64,000 bases of DNA from Moorella thermoacetica (GTDB taxonomy: Bacteria; Bacillota; DSM-521; Neomoorellales; Neomoorellaceae), in assembly GCF_001267405.1 (NCBI RefSeq), contig NZ_CP012369.1:83501-147500 (forward strand), written 5' to 3'. This document shows, one piece after another, positions 1 to 7,798 of the stretch. The position numbers were made by a program, and so were the translations under genes. The notes beneath the pieces were generated by a model, which ran no database searches, was not told where the DNA came from, and was given only the letters and a program-made list of their open reading frames with translations. Every line of letters starts with the position of its first letter. Position 1 is the first letter of the stretch.

Positions 1-7
1 GTCGACA

Positions 8-919
8 TTGCTTTCGGATGATCTTACCCGGCTCTGGCAGGGCCTTAAGCCGGGGTTGCTCTCAATCCTCACGAAATTATTCCGGGCCGCAGTCATCATG
101 GTGGCCGCCCTGGTCCTCTACCGGCTGATCTCCAGGTTTATTCACCGCATTTTCCAGGTTGCCAGGAGGGATCCCCAGAGGGAAAAAACCCTGGAGATCC
201 TCCTCAGCTCTGCCGTGCGCTACCTCATTTATACTGTAGCCGCCATGATGGCCTTAAACCAGTTTGTTAACATAACCCCAATTATCGCCGGTGCCGGAGT
301 GGTGGGCCTGGCCATAGGTTTTGGCGCCCAGAGCCTGGTCAAAGATATCATTACCGGTTTCTTTATTATTTTTGAGGACCAGTTCCACGTCGGCGATCTG
401 GTGGAGATCAACGGCCAGGTGACCGGGACGGTAGAGGAACTGGGCCTGCGCATGACCACCGTCCGGGAATGGAGCGGCAAGAAGTTTTATATCGCCAACA
501 GCGAGATCAAAACCGTCCGCAATTATAACCGGGATGAGCTGCGGGCCATTGTTACGGTTACCTTTCCCTTCGAGGAAGACCCGCGCCGCATCCGGACGGT
601 TCTGGAGCAGGTGTGCCGTGAGGTAGAAAGGGAGTACCATGAAGAATTTATCCCCGACCCCTCTGGCCAGGGCCTGGCCGAGCCACCCCAGATTTACGGA
701 GTCACTGATATTGATAAAACGGATAAGGGGGGCCAGTTTACCATTACGGCCCGTACCAGGACCGGCGCCCTCTGGACCGTTGAAAGGGCTTTACGGGAAA
801 AGATCTGGCAGGCCTGCCGGGATAACGGTATCCGCCTGGCCTACCCCACCAGGGTTTATGTCGGCAACCAGCCCGGCGGCGAAGAGGTCCCGGCGGGGAG
901 CAACTCGCCGATGCTATAA
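8..919 (+). CDS. MscS-family mechanosensitive channel
   Basis: This is a small-conductance mechanosensitive channel-type membrane protein that would release solutes on osmotic downshock. Hydrophobic segments lie at about residues 20-45 and 68-112. The second runs into the glycine- and alanine-rich pore helix (AGAGVVGLAIGFGAQSLVKD) and the beta domain opening with the EDQFHVGDLVEI motif, which are family hallmarks. The length of 303 residues is normal for the short MscS type. The TTG start at position 8 is only the first start visible in the window. Only 7 bases precede it, so the true start may lie outside. The C-terminal half is the cytoplasmic vestibule. Confidence 0.85.
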   Translation: MLSDDLTRLWQGLKPGLLSILTKLFRAAVIMVAALVLYRLISRFIHRIFQVARRDPQREKTLEILLSSAVRYLIYTVAAMMALNQFVNITPIIAGAGVVGLAIGFGAQSLVKDIITGFFIIFEDQFHVGDLVEINGQVTGTVEELGLRMTTVREWSGKKFYIANSEIKTVRNYNRDELRAIVTVTFPFEEDPRRIRTVLEQVCREVEREYHEEFIPDPSGQGLAEPPQIYGVTDIDKTDKGGQFTITARTRTGALWTVERALREKIWQACRDNGIRLAYPTRVYVGNQPGGEEVPAGSNSPML

Positions 920-988
920 ATACCATAGTCTTAGCAAAAGAACCTGATTTTATACCTGGCTCCAGTTATAGAAAAGGAAGGGAAAAAA

Positions 989-1019
989 TGAATAAACCCT
1001 TGCAGCGGATTATATACTA
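989..1019 (+). promoter_or_regulatory. Candidate sigma-G promoter of spoVT
   Basis: TGAATA (989-994) and TATACTA (1013-1019) are separated by 18 bases and lie about 63 bases before the spoVT start. Forespore sigma-G promoters in Bacillus have TGAATA and CATACTA elements with 17-18 base spacing, and spoVT there is a sigma-G gene. The match is one base short of consensus in the -10 element. This is a sequence match only. Confidence 0.6.
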
Positions 1020-1081
1020 ACAGTGAAAGCTATCTTAGGAAAAAGGCTACCTTAAAAAGGGTAAAGGGGGGATAGATTGCA

Positions 1082-1633
1082 GTGAAAGCAACAGGCATTG
1101 TACGGCGCATCGACGATCTAGGACGCGTAGTGATACCTAAAGAAATCAGGCGAACCCTGCGGATCCGCGAAGGAGATCCCCTGGAGATCTTCGTTGACCG
1201 CGAGGGCGAGGTGATTTTAAAAAAATACTCGCCCATTGGCGAGCTGGGAGACTTTGCCAAGGAGTACGCAGATTCGCTTCACGAAGCCATCGGTCATATT
1301 GCCTGTATCGCAGATCGGGACAATATTATCGCGGTGGCAGGTGCCCCCAAGAAGGAGTTCCTGGATAAACCTATCGGCCAGGCAATAGAGAGGGTAATGG
1401 AGGAAAGGAAACCTCTTCTGGCCAATTCCCCGAGTGAAGACCTTTTCCCCATTGACGGCGAGGGCGAGGCCTATAAATTTACAGCTGAAGTTATCGCTCC
1501 AATCATCGCCGAAGGAGACCCTATCGGAGCCGTCATCCTCTGCTCCCGGGAACCGGGGGTAAAAATGGGAGATATGGAATTAAAGCTGGCGGAGACGGCG
1601 GCAGGCTTCCTGGCCAAACAAATGGAACAATAA
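1082..1633 (+). CDS. spoVT: Stage V sporulation regulator SpoVT
   Basis: SpoVT is a forespore transcription regulator that tunes sigma-G-dependent genes. The product has 183 residues, close to the Bacillus length of about 178. Residues 1-50 form an AbrB-type swapped-hairpin DNA-binding domain (MKATGIVRRIDDLGRVVIPK, followed by EIRRTLRI). The remainder, from about residue 55, reads as the GAF-like ligand domain. The start is GTG, preceded by a purine-rich run (AAAGGGGGG). It is followed by a terminator and then mazG, as in Bacillus where spoVT sits near the mazG homologue yabN. A candidate sigma-G promoter lies upstream. Confidence 0.95.
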   Translation: MKATGIVRRIDDLGRVVIPKEIRRTLRIREGDPLEIFVDREGEVILKKYSPIGELGDFAKEYADSLHEAIGHIACIADRDNIIAVAGAPKKEFLDKPIGQAIERVMEERKPLLANSPSEDLFPIDGEGEAYKFTAEVIAPIIAEGDPIGAVILCSREPGVKMGDMELKLAETAAGFLAKQMEQ

Positions 1634-1635
1634 TG

Positions 1636-1663
1636 GCAGCGCCCCGGGCGCTGCTTTCTTTTT
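1636..1663 (+). terminator. Rho-independent terminator after spoVT
   Basis: Eight-base-pair stem GCAGCGCC/GGCGCTGC (1636-1643 and 1647-1654) with a three-base loop, followed by a T-rich tract. It separates spoVT from mazG. An extended -10 element, TGGTACAAT (1675-1683), just beyond it could start mazG transcription. Confidence 0.8.
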
Positions 1664-1716
1664 GACTTGGTTTCTGGTACAATAAAGCGGTATTCCTTTC
1701 CTGTGAGGCGAAAGTA

Positions 1717-3189
1717 ATGGCAGGCAAGGTGATAGTTACCGGCTTGGGGCCGGGGGACCCGGCCCAGGTGCCAGAAGCTGTCCTTAAGGCCCTGGCCGGG
1801 GCGGATAAGATTTACCTGAGAACCGCCCACCACCCGGCGGTAGCCGCCCTGGAGGTACGGGGCCTTAAGTGGGAAACCTTTGATTCTTTTTATGAGGAAG
1901 CGGCGGACTTCGAGGAACTCTACCAGCGCATAGCCAGTTTTCTCCTCACCGCGGTAGCTAAGACAGATAAGAAACTGGCCTACGCCGTACCGGGTCATCC
2001 CCTGGTCGCGGAGCGAAGCGTGGCCCTGCTGCTAGAAAAGGCCCCGGCAGCCGGTGTCGACCTGGAGATTATTCCGGCAATGAGCTGCCTGGATGCCCTT
2101 TACGCCACCCTCAAAATAGACCCCGCCCTGGGGTTGACCGTAGCCGACGCCCTGACCTTCACGGTGGCTGGCCTGGACCCGGCCCGGGGTTTAATCCTTA
2201 CCCAGGTATATAACCGCCGGGTAGCCGGGGAGATTAAATTAGACCTTATGACTGTCTACCCGGATGAATACCCGGTAACCGTCGTCCGCGGCGCCGGTCT
2301 TCCTGACGGCGAAAGGGTAGCCACCGTGCCCCTCTACACCATCGACCGCCTGGAATGGCTTGATCACTTAACCAGTCTTTACCTGGCACCCTACCCCGAG
2401 GGCCGGGATCGCACCCTGGCGGGCCTGGAAGCCATTATGGCTCGCTTACGAAGTCCGGAGGGGTGCCCCTGGGACCGGGAGCAAACCCATATCACTCTGA
2501 AACGTTATCTGGTAGAAGAGACCTACGAGGTCCTGGAGGCCATCGACGCCGGGGACATGAATAAACTATGCGAAGAATTGGGAGACTTACTGCTACAGGT
2601 GGTCTTCCACGCCAGGCTGGCGGAGGAAGAGGGTGATTTTACCCTGGCCGACTGCCTGGAGGGTATCTGTGCCAAGATGCGCCGGCGCCACCCCCACGTC
2701 TTCGGCCAGGCCGTTCTGAATACGGCCGGGGAAGTACTGGCGCGCTGGGACCAGATCAAGGCTACCGAAAGGAGAGAAAAAGGCGAAGAAGCACCGTCGG
2801 TATTGAGCGTGCCCCGGGGCTTGCCGGCCCTCTTAAAGGCCTTGAAGGTCCAGGAGCAGGCCGCCCGGGTGGGTTTTGACTGGCCCCGGATAGAGGAAGT
2901 CTGGACCAAGGTGGAAGAAGAACTGGACGAGTTGAAAAAAGCGGTTGCCGGCGCCGGGGTGGAGGAGCAGGCGGCTGAGATGGGGGATCTCCTCTTCTCC
3001 CTGGTCAACCTGGCCCGCTGGCTCCAGATTGAACCGGAGGCGGCGCTTCAGGCAACGGTTGCTAAATTCGCTCGGCGCTTCAATTATATAGAAAAGGCCG
3101 CCCTGAAGGGAGGCAGGGATATCGAGGATCTCTCCCTGGCGGAGATGGACGCCCTCTGGGAAGAAGCGAAAAAAATTAGGCCATCTTAG
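1717..3189 (+). CDS. mazG: MazG NTP pyrophosphohydrolase fused to a tetrapyrrole-methylase-like domain (YabN type)
   Basis: This is a two-domain protein of 490 residues. Residues 1 to about 220 resemble SAM-dependent tetrapyrrole methylases (GLGPGDPAQ near the N-terminus, YAVPGHPLVAERS). From about 225 come two MazG modules. The first contains SPEGCPWDREQTH and the acidic metal-binding motif VEETYEVLEAID, and the second contains LDELKKA and EMGDLLFSLVNLAR. MazG hydrolyses non-canonical NTPs to NMP and pyrophosphate. The fusion is typical of Firmicute YabN, and the role of the methylase-like part is unknown. It precedes hup and the S4-domain gene, which matches the Bacillus yabN-yabO order. 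Confidence 0.93.
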   Translation: MAGKVIVTGLGPGDPAQVPEAVLKALAGADKIYLRTAHHPAVAALEVRGLKWETFDSFYEEAADFEELYQRIASFLLTAVAKTDKKLAYAVPGHPLVAERSVALLLEKAPAAGVDLEIIPAMSCLDALYATLKIDPALGLTVADALTFTVAGLDPARGLILTQVYNRRVAGEIKLDLMTVYPDEYPVTVVRGAGLPDGERVATVPLYTIDRLEWLDHLTSLYLAPYPEGRDRTLAGLEAIMARLRSPEGCPWDREQTHITLKRYLVEETYEVLEAIDAGDMNKLCEELGDLLLQVVFHARLAEEEGDFTLADCLEGICAKMRRRHPHVFGQAVLNTAGEVLARWDQIKATERREKGEEAPSVLSVPRGLPALLKALKVQEQAARVGFDWPRIEEVWTKVEEELDELKKAVAGAGVEEQAAEMGDLLFSLVNLARWLQIEPEAALQATVAKFARRFNYIEKAALKGGRDIEDLSLAEMDALWEEAKKIRPS

Positions 3190-3270
3190 CTGGAAATGCA
3201 GGAGATTGTTGGATTATAGCGAATACATGACGACAGGGGCAAATGTCACAGCAGGAGGGATTGAGTAAGG

Positions 3271-3546
3271 ATGAATAAAATGGACCTGATTGCCAGCGTC
3301 GCCGAAAAAACGGACCTGACAAAAAAAGACGCCGAAAAGGTGGTTAACGCGGTCCTGGCAAGCATCGAAGAAGCCCTGGCCCAGGGCGAAAAGGTACAGC
3401 TGGTTGGTTTCGGCACCTTTGAGATCAAGGAACGGGCGGCCCGGGTAGGCCGTAATCCGCGGACGGGGGAAGAAATCCAGATTGCCGCCACCCGTGCGCC
3501 GGTCTTTAAGGCGGGTAAAGCCTTAAAAGACGCTGTCGCCCGCTAA
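3271..3546 (+). CDS. hup: DNA-binding protein HU
   Basis: HU is a small nucleoid protein that bends DNA non-specifically as a dimer. The product has 91 residues, the standard length. The diagnostic DNA-binding arm is present ([20 protein letters not shown]), followed by the [15 protein letters not shown]-terminus. The ATG start has a good ribosome-binding site (AGGAGGG). A terminator follows at once, so this is probably the end of a transcript. Confidence 0.97.
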   Translation: MNKMDLIASVAEKTDLTKKDAEKVVNAVLASIEEALAQGEKVQLVGFGTFEIKERAARVGRNPRTGEEIQIAATRAPVFKAGKALKDAVAR

Positions 3547-3553
3547 TGAAAGC

Positions 3554-3589
3554 AAAAAGAAAATCAGGCCACGGCCTGATTTTCTTTTT
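3554..3589 (+). terminator. Terminator after hup
   Basis: A long near-perfect hairpin (AAAAAGAAAATCAGGC pairs with GCCTGATTTTCTTTTT, loop CACG) ends in a T run. The A-rich 5' side mirrors the T run, so it could also act on the other strand. Confidence 0.85.
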
Positions 3590-3603
3590 GGGGGAGGTAT
3601 ACA

Positions 3604-3873
3604 ATGCGCCTGGATAAATTTCTCAAGGTGTCCCGGCTGATAAAGCGGCGAACCCTGGCCAAGGAGGTCTGCGACGGCGGCGGGGTTGAGGTTAACCGCC
3701 GGCCGGCCAAGGCCAGCACCGAGGTAAAACCGGGGGACGTCCTAACTCTAAAGCTGGGCAATCGCTGGCAGACTGTTGAAGTCCTGGCCACACCGGAACA
3801 CATCGCCGCCAACCAGGCCCGGGAAACCTACCGGGTCCTGGCCGAAGGCCAGGCTGAGAATCCCGAAAAATAG
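3604..3873 (+). CDS. S4-domain RNA-binding protein (RqcP/YabO, Hsp15-like)
   Basis: This short protein (89 residues) is an S4 RNA-binding domain: MRLDKFLKVSRLIKRRTLAK, then CDGGGVEVN and VKPGDVLTL. In Bacillus the homologue RqcP (YabO) assists ribosome-associated quality control by holding the peptidyl-tRNA during C-terminal Ala tailing. The start follows GGGGGAGGT. The gene order next to yabP, yabQ and divIC matches Bacillus, which supports orthology. Confidence 0.9.
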   Translation: MRLDKFLKVSRLIKRRTLAKEVCDGGGVEVNRRPAKASTEVKPGDVLTLKLGNRWQTVEVLATPEHIAANQARETYRVLAEGQAENPEK

Positions 3874-3943
3874 GGCCGGTGTGCATACTCCGGCCTCCTT
3901 CCGGCCTATAATAAGGTTAAATCCTTTAAAGGCAGGGAAGGAT

Positions 3944-4873
3944 ATGGCGCGCGGGTTTAAACTGGTAGCGGTTCTCCTGAATATCTTGCTATTAAGTCAA
4001 CTCTTTGCCGGTTGCCGGGCACCAGCCAGGAAACCGGCAGCCCAGGAACCAATAATCTCCCTTTATGTAAACCAAACCGGCGAGGTTAAGCGGATGAAGA
4101 TCGAGGACTACCTGCCCGGAGTGGTGGCGGCGGAAATGGATCCCACCTGGCCCCTCAACGCCCTGGCAGCCCAGGCGATTTTAGCCCGGACCTTCACTAT
4201 GAAAAAAATCCAGGAGGGCGGCGTCAAGGCCCACGGCACTGATGCTTCCACCAGCGTCGAGGAGTTTCAAGCCTATGATCCCACTAAAATCAATGATAAC
4301 GTTCGCCGGGCCGTAGAGATGACCCGGGGCGAGGTTGTCAAGTACAATGGTAATTATATTAACGCCTGGTTCTACGCCTCCGGCGGGTCCCGGACGGCCT
4401 CCTCGGCCATAGAAGGCCTGAACTTTCGTAGTGAACCGGCACCCTATATCCAGAGCGTACCCGATCCGGGGATGGCCATCACCACGGCGGAAAATAAAAG
4501 CTGGACGGCGAGCTTTAGTAATGCCGAACTGGCAGCGGCCGTACGTAGGATTACCGGCCAGGACCCGGGGCCGATTACCAGTGTAAGGGTAGCCGCCAGA
4601 GGGCCCTCGGGCCGGGCCACTCAGCTAAGAATCGGCAGACTCACCGTCGATGTCCCGGCCCTGCGGCTGGCCTTGGGCAACGACCGGCTGCGCTCCACCT
4701 TGATAACCGGGATCACCACCAGCGGCGGCCGGGTGACCTTTAAAGGCGAAGGTTACGGCCACGGCGTGGGTATGAGCCAGTGGGGGGCCAGGGCCCTGGC
4801 CCAGCAGGGGAAATCGCCCCAGGATATAATCAAATACTTTTTCAAAGACATCCAGCTGGTCAAGGCCTGGTAG
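3944..4873 (+). CDS. SpoIID/LytB-domain sporulation protein, probable lipoprotein
   Basis: SpoIID is a lytic transglycosylase that degrades septal peptidoglycan during engulfment. I chose the ATG at 3944 (after GGGAAGGAT) because it gives a clean N-terminal signal (MARGFKLVAVLLNILLLSQL) ending in a FAGC lipobox. Longer versions in frame would overlap the S4 gene. The 309-residue product has the LPGVVAAEM motif (with its probable catalytic Glu), AAQAILARTF, a YASGG segment, and the end motif GYGHGVGMSQWGA. The true spoIID usually sits elsewhere, so this may be a SpoIID paralogue. CTATAAT (3906-3912) could be part of its promoter. Confidence 0.85.
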   Translation: MARGFKLVAVLLNILLLSQLFAGCRAPARKPAAQEPIISLYVNQTGEVKRMKIEDYLPGVVAAEMDPTWPLNALAAQAILARTFTMKKIQEGGVKAHGTDASTSVEEFQAYDPTKINDNVRRAVEMTRGEVVKYNGNYINAWFYASGGSRTASSAIEGLNFRSEPAPYIQSVPDPGMAITTAENKSWTASFSNAELAAAVRRITGQDPGPITSVRVAARGPSGRATQLRIGRLTVDVPALRLALGNDRLRSTLITGITTSGGRVTFKGEGYGHGVGMSQWGARALAQQGKSPQDIIKYFFKDIQLVKAW

Positions 4874-4942
4874 GCCGCCGGCTTTTTTTTATACTTTTTT
4901 ACCCCCTCACCTCATAAAATTTACGGGAGGGGGTATGGCGGG

Positions 4943-5209
4943 ATGGCTGACGGGCAACACCAGCTGTCCATAATCAACCGGGAGAAACTGGTTATCAGCG
5001 GCGTCCTCCAGGTCCTGAACTATGATGAAGAAGAAATTCTCCTGGAGACCACCCTGGGATACCTGGTTATTAAGGGCAGCAATTTTAACATCAGCAATTT
5101 AAGCCTTGAGACCGGCAACCTGGAGCTCAGCGGCCGGGTGAATAATCTCAGCTACAGCGAGGGGAAGGGCGCCAGGGGTAAAGGCCTGATGCAGCGCCTG
5201 TTTAAATGA
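4943..5209 (+). CDS. yabP: Sporulation protein YabP
   Basis: YabP is a small conserved protein of spore formers, made under sporulation control in Bacillus. Its biochemical role is not established. The product has 88 residues and is beta-rich, with the family-typical segments NREKLVISGVLQVLNYDEEE and LVIKGSNF. Its stop overlaps the yabQ start by four bases (ATGA), which implies translational coupling. An earlier ATG at 4935 is out of frame. Confidence 0.85.
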   Translation: MADGQHQLSIINREKLVISGVLQVLNYDEEEILLETTLGYLVIKGSNFNISNLSLETGNLELSGRVNNLSYSEGKGARGKGLMQRLFK

Positions 5210-5682
5210 TCCCTGTTCTCGACCAGTGGCAGATATTTTTAGCCCTGGCCGGGGCGGGGATGGTGCTGGCCTTTGCCTTCGACTGCTACCGGGTGGGCCG
5301 TTATTTCTGGCGGCCCCGGTCCCTGGCTACCATGGTCGGGGATGCCCTTTTCTGGCTCTTATTTACCCTCCTTACCTTTATCCTGCTCATGCTCATCAAC
5401 TGGGGCGAGGTACGGGCCTATACCTTTCTAGCCCTGGTCCTGGGAGCCTTACTTTACGGCCTTTTCCTGAGCCGCAGCACTCGCCGCTGCCTCTATGCCG
5501 GGGGGCGTATTTTGGGGTCAGCCCTGGCCCTGGGCCGGCGCCTTCTCAACCGGACGGTGCTGGTTGTCCTCCTGCCCGGTCGCCTGGCCCTCAATTTCCT
5601 GGCCTGGCCCCGTAAAACCTTGCAATTTATATGGCGCCGCTGGCGGCGGCCCGGCGGTCCCGGAGGGTCGGCAGGCGGTTAA
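5206..5682 (+). CDS. yabQ: Spore cortex protein YabQ
   Basis: YabQ is an integral membrane protein of the outer forespore membrane that Bacillus needs for cortex formation. The product has 158 residues with about four hydrophobic segments (for example residues 4-22, 43-64 and 68-90). The family-typical FDCYRVGRYFWRP stretch follows the first segment, and the C-terminus is strongly basic. It is coupled to yabP by an ATGA overlap. Identification rests mainly on gene order plus topology. Confidence 0.8.
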   Translation: MIPVLDQWQIFLALAGAGMVLAFAFDCYRVGRYFWRPRSLATMVGDALFWLLFTLLTFILLMLINWGEVRAYTFLALVLGALLYGLFLSRSTRRCLYAGGRILGSALALGRRLLNRTVLVVLLPGRLALNFLAWPRKTLQFIWRRWRRPGGPGGSAGG

Positions 5683-5733
5683 TTTATTTACCCCGGCTGG
5701 CAGGATTCCCCTCCCTGGCGGCGAATTATATAC

Positions 5734-5776
5734 TTGTCCAATAGTTGTCCACAATTTGTGCATAATATGTGGATAA
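5734..5776. promoter_or_regulatory. Cluster of four DnaA-box-like 9-mers
   Basis: Four 9-mers recur at 11-12 base steps: TTGTCCAAT (5734), TTGTCCACA (5745), TGTGCATAA (5757, reverse orientation) and TGTGGATAA (5768, reverse orientation). The last is a perfect DnaA box (TTATCCACA on the minus strand), and the middle two differ from consensus by one base. They fill the gap between yabQ and the HTH gene. The first two and last two face each other. Confidence 0.55.
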
Positions 5777-5792
5777 ACCTGGGGAAGAGAAC

Positions 5793-6035
5793 GTGCAAAT
5801 TGAAATCCGGGGTGCGGAAAAACTGAGTTTCCGGGAGCGCCAGGTAGTGGCCCTCAAGGAGATGGGCTTAAGTAACGAAGAGGTTGCCCGGCGCCTGGGC
5901 CTGAGTGCCAGCAGCGTGGCTACCCTTTACCACCGGGCCCGGACTAAGGGCTATCAGGTGGTAATTGTCCTGCCTGGCGAAACCCTGGGAATATTTGCGG
6001 AGGAAGAGGATGAGCAAGGTAATCCGTCTGCCTAA
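5793..6035 (+). CDS. Small sigma-70 region-4-like HTH protein
   Basis: This short protein (80 residues from GTG 5793) has a helix-turn-helix resembling sigma region 4 or LuxR type: FRERQVVALKEMGLSNEEVA then RRLGLSASSVATLYHRARTK. The tail is acidic. I preferred GTG 5793, which follows GGGGAAGA, over GTG 5769, which has no ribosome-binding site and lies in a DnaA box. It overlaps divIC by 26 bases. It could be a transcription factor for the divIC region or a stand-alone region-4 protein. I cannot assign targets. Confidence 0.7.
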   Translation: MQIEIRGAEKLSFRERQVVALKEMGLSNEEVARRLGLSASSVATLYHRARTKGYQVVIVLPGETLGIFAEEEDEQGNPSA

Positions 6036-6354
6036 AAAGCGCCGGTTGTGGCCTGAGCTGATAATTATACTGGTTGCCGTCTATCTCCTGTACTCCTTTG
6101 CCCACCTGGGCCTGGCTCTCTATCAGACCAACCTGCAGATACAGGCCTATGAAAACCAGAAGGCCGCCCTCCTTCAGGAGAATGCCCGCCTGCGCCAGGA
6201 AATCCAGGAATTAAACAGCGATAGTTATATTGAAAAGGTGGCCCGGGAAGAACTGGGACTGGTCAAACCCGGTGAGCGGGTGATTATGTCCGCTCAGCCC
6301 GGCCAGGTAAGGCCTTACAAACCGCCGGAGCCGGGACATCAATTTCGCGATTAA
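6010..6354 (+). CDS. divIC: Septum formation initiator DivIC/FtsB
   Basis: DivIC is a bitopic divisome protein that works with FtsL and DivIB. The 114-residue product has a short basic cytoplasmic head, one membrane segment (about residues 14-36) and a coiled coil of 40 residues (LQIQAYENQKAALLQENARL and onward). It ends with the typical EKVAREELGLVKPGE motif. ATG 6010 follows GAGGAAGAGG. Position after yabQ and before the S1-domain gene matches Bacillus divIC-yabR. Confidence 0.92.
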   Translation: MSKVIRLPKKRRLWPELIIILVAVYLLYSFAHLGLALYQTNLQIQAYENQKAALLQENARLRQEIQELNSDSYIEKVAREELGLVKPGERVIMSAQPGQVRPYKPPEPGHQFRD

Positions 6355-6366
6355 CCATCTTGGTTA

Positions 6367-6396
6367 TTGACAAATTTCTTAACTCTTGCATATAAT
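6367..6396 (+). promoter_or_regulatory. Sigma-A type promoter for the S1-domain gene
   Basis: TTGACA (6367-6372) and TATAAT (6391-6396) are both consensus, with an 18-base spacer. The start codon lies 38 bases beyond the -10 element, after an AGGAGGAA ribosome-binding site. Confidence 0.75.
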
Positions 6397-6434
6397 GGGA
6401 TCAGCTTGATGAGAACAGGAGGAATTCCGCTCGT

Positions 6435-6827
6435 ATGTCCATCGCTGTAGGCACTGTTTTGGAAGGGGTGGTCAGCGGGATCACCAAGTTCGGTGCCTTC
6501 GTGGAATTACCCGGCGGCTTGACGGGTCTGGTGCATATTTCCGAGGTTGCTGATACCTACGTGAAAGATGTCAATGACTACGTGAAGGAAAAAGACCGGG
6601 TCAGGGTAAAGGTTATCAACATCGATGAAAAGGGAAAAATCGGCCTTTCCATTAAACGCGCCAATCCCGATTACGTGGAGCGGCGCGGGCCACGTCACAG
6701 CCGCCAGGCTGCTTCAGCCTCCTTCGAGGATAAACTGGCCCGTTTTATGAAGGAGAGCGAGGAGCGCATCCAGGATTTAAAGCGGCATACGGATTCCAAG
6801 AGGGGCGGTCGTGGTACGCGGTATTGA
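6435..6827 (+). CDS. S1 RNA-binding domain protein (YabR-like)
   Basis: One S1 domain occupies residues 1-75 (GTVLEGVVSGITKFGAFVEL then GLVHISEVAD and KGKIGLSIKRA), followed by a basic, low-complexity tail. The product has 130 residues. Bacillus YabR lies at the same place after divIC and is a general-stress-type S1 protein of poorly defined function, probably binding RNA or ribosomes. A consensus promoter lies directly upstream, so it need not depend on the divIC transcript. Confidence 0.9.
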   Translation: MSIAVGTVLEGVVSGITKFGAFVELPGGLTGLVHISEVADTYVKDVNDYVKEKDRVRVKVINIDEKGKIGLSIKRANPDYVERRGPRHSRQAASASFEDKLARFMKESEERIQDLKRHTDSKRGGRGTRY

Positions 6828-6859
6828 AATAGGGACTTATTATATGTGCTAATTCCTCC

Positions 6860-6887
6860 GGGCACCTTAAGGGTGCCCTTAAATTTT
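6860..6887 (+). terminator. Possible terminator after the S1-domain gene
   Basis: GGGCACC/GGTGCCC stem (6860-6866 and 6872-6878) with a five-base loop, followed by TTAAATTTT. The interrupted T tract makes it weak. It ends 20 bases before the next start. Confidence 0.45.
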
Positions 6888-6907
6888 GCCAGCAGGTGAT
6901 GGTTATA

Positions 6908-7798
6908 ATGACCCTTTACGCTGCCCTGGATATAGGCTCCAATTCGGTCCGGTTGCTGCTGGGAGAGGTAGCGGGGGAACACGTAAAGCCCCGCCGGGCC
7001 GAACTCCGGAGTACCCGGCTCCTGGCCGGGGCCACCGGCGGCTGGCTCCAGGAGGAACCTGTCCGGCGCACGGCAGCGGCTGTGGCCGAGCTGGCCGGCC
7101 TGGCCCGGGGCTATCACCCGGCAGGGATGGCCTGCATCGCCACCAGTGCCGCCCGGGAGGCCCGCAACCCGGAAATCTTAACGGCCGCAGTAGCGACCGG
7201 AGCCGGTTTGGATGTTATTATTATTGATGGCTCTGTCGAAGCCCGCCTGACCTACCGGGGAGCCCTGGCCGGCCTGACCGTACCGGTAGACAACCCCCTG
7301 GTTATCGACATTGGCGGCGGCAGCACGGAGTTTAGCTGGCGGGAGGGCGGGGAAGTCCAGTTTACCAGTGTCAGGGTGGGGGCCGTGCGGGTTATGGAAG
7401 AGTCCCTGGACCGGGAGGCCATCAGGTCCCTGCTGGCCCCGGTCCTGGCCCGGGTCCGGAAGAGCCGGCCGGGGTTTATTATCGGTACCGGCGGTACTAT
7501 TACCACCCTGGCGGCCCTGGAACTAGCCCTGCCCACCTACCGGCCGGAGCTGGTTCACGGCCTGGTCTTACCGGCAGGAAGGGTGGAGGACTGGCGGCGG
7601 CGCCTGGCGGCCCTGCCCCTGGAGGCCCGGCGCAACCTGCCGGGCCTGCAGCCGGAGCGGGCGGATATTATCGTAGCCGGAGTAACCATTCTGGAAATAA
7701 TTCTGGCCGGGCTGGGGGCGGCCAACCTGCAGGTTAGTGAGGCCGACCTCCTGTGGGGATTGCTCCTGGCCATGGCCCGGGGGGAACGACTAAAATGA
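6908..7798 (+). CDS. Ppx/GppA-family phosphatase
   Basis: This is a two-lobed ASKHA-fold phosphatase that acts on polyphosphate or pppGpp. The 296-residue product has the N-terminal phosphate-binding motif ALDIGSNSVRLLLGE, ATSAAREARN, the second motif VIDIGGGSTEFSW, and GTGGTITTLAAL. It lacks the extra C-terminal domains of enterobacterial GppA or Ppx and is a core-only form common in Firmicutes. I chose ATG 6908, behind AGCAGGTGA, over GTG 6896. It shares an ATGA overlap with ubiX, so the two may be co-translated although functionally unrelated. Confidence 0.88.
   Translation: MTLYAALDIGSNSVRLLLGEVAGEHVKPRRAELRSTRLLAGATGGWLQEEPVRRTAAAVAELAGLARGYHPAGMACIATSAAREARNPEILTAAVATGAGLDVIIIDGSVEARLTYRGALAGLTVPVDNPLVIDIGGGSTEFSWREGGEVQFTSVRVGAVRVMEESLDREAIRSLLAPVLARVRKSRPGFIIGTGGTITTLAALELALPTYRPELVHGLVLPAGRVEDWRRRLAALPLEARRNLPGLQPERADIIVAGVTILEIILAGLGAANLQVSEADLLWGLLLAMARGERLK

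Noticed and set aside
1662..1683. TTGACT with TACAAT as a standard promoter for mazG
   Set aside because: The spacer is only 10 bases. At best it is an extended -10 promoter.
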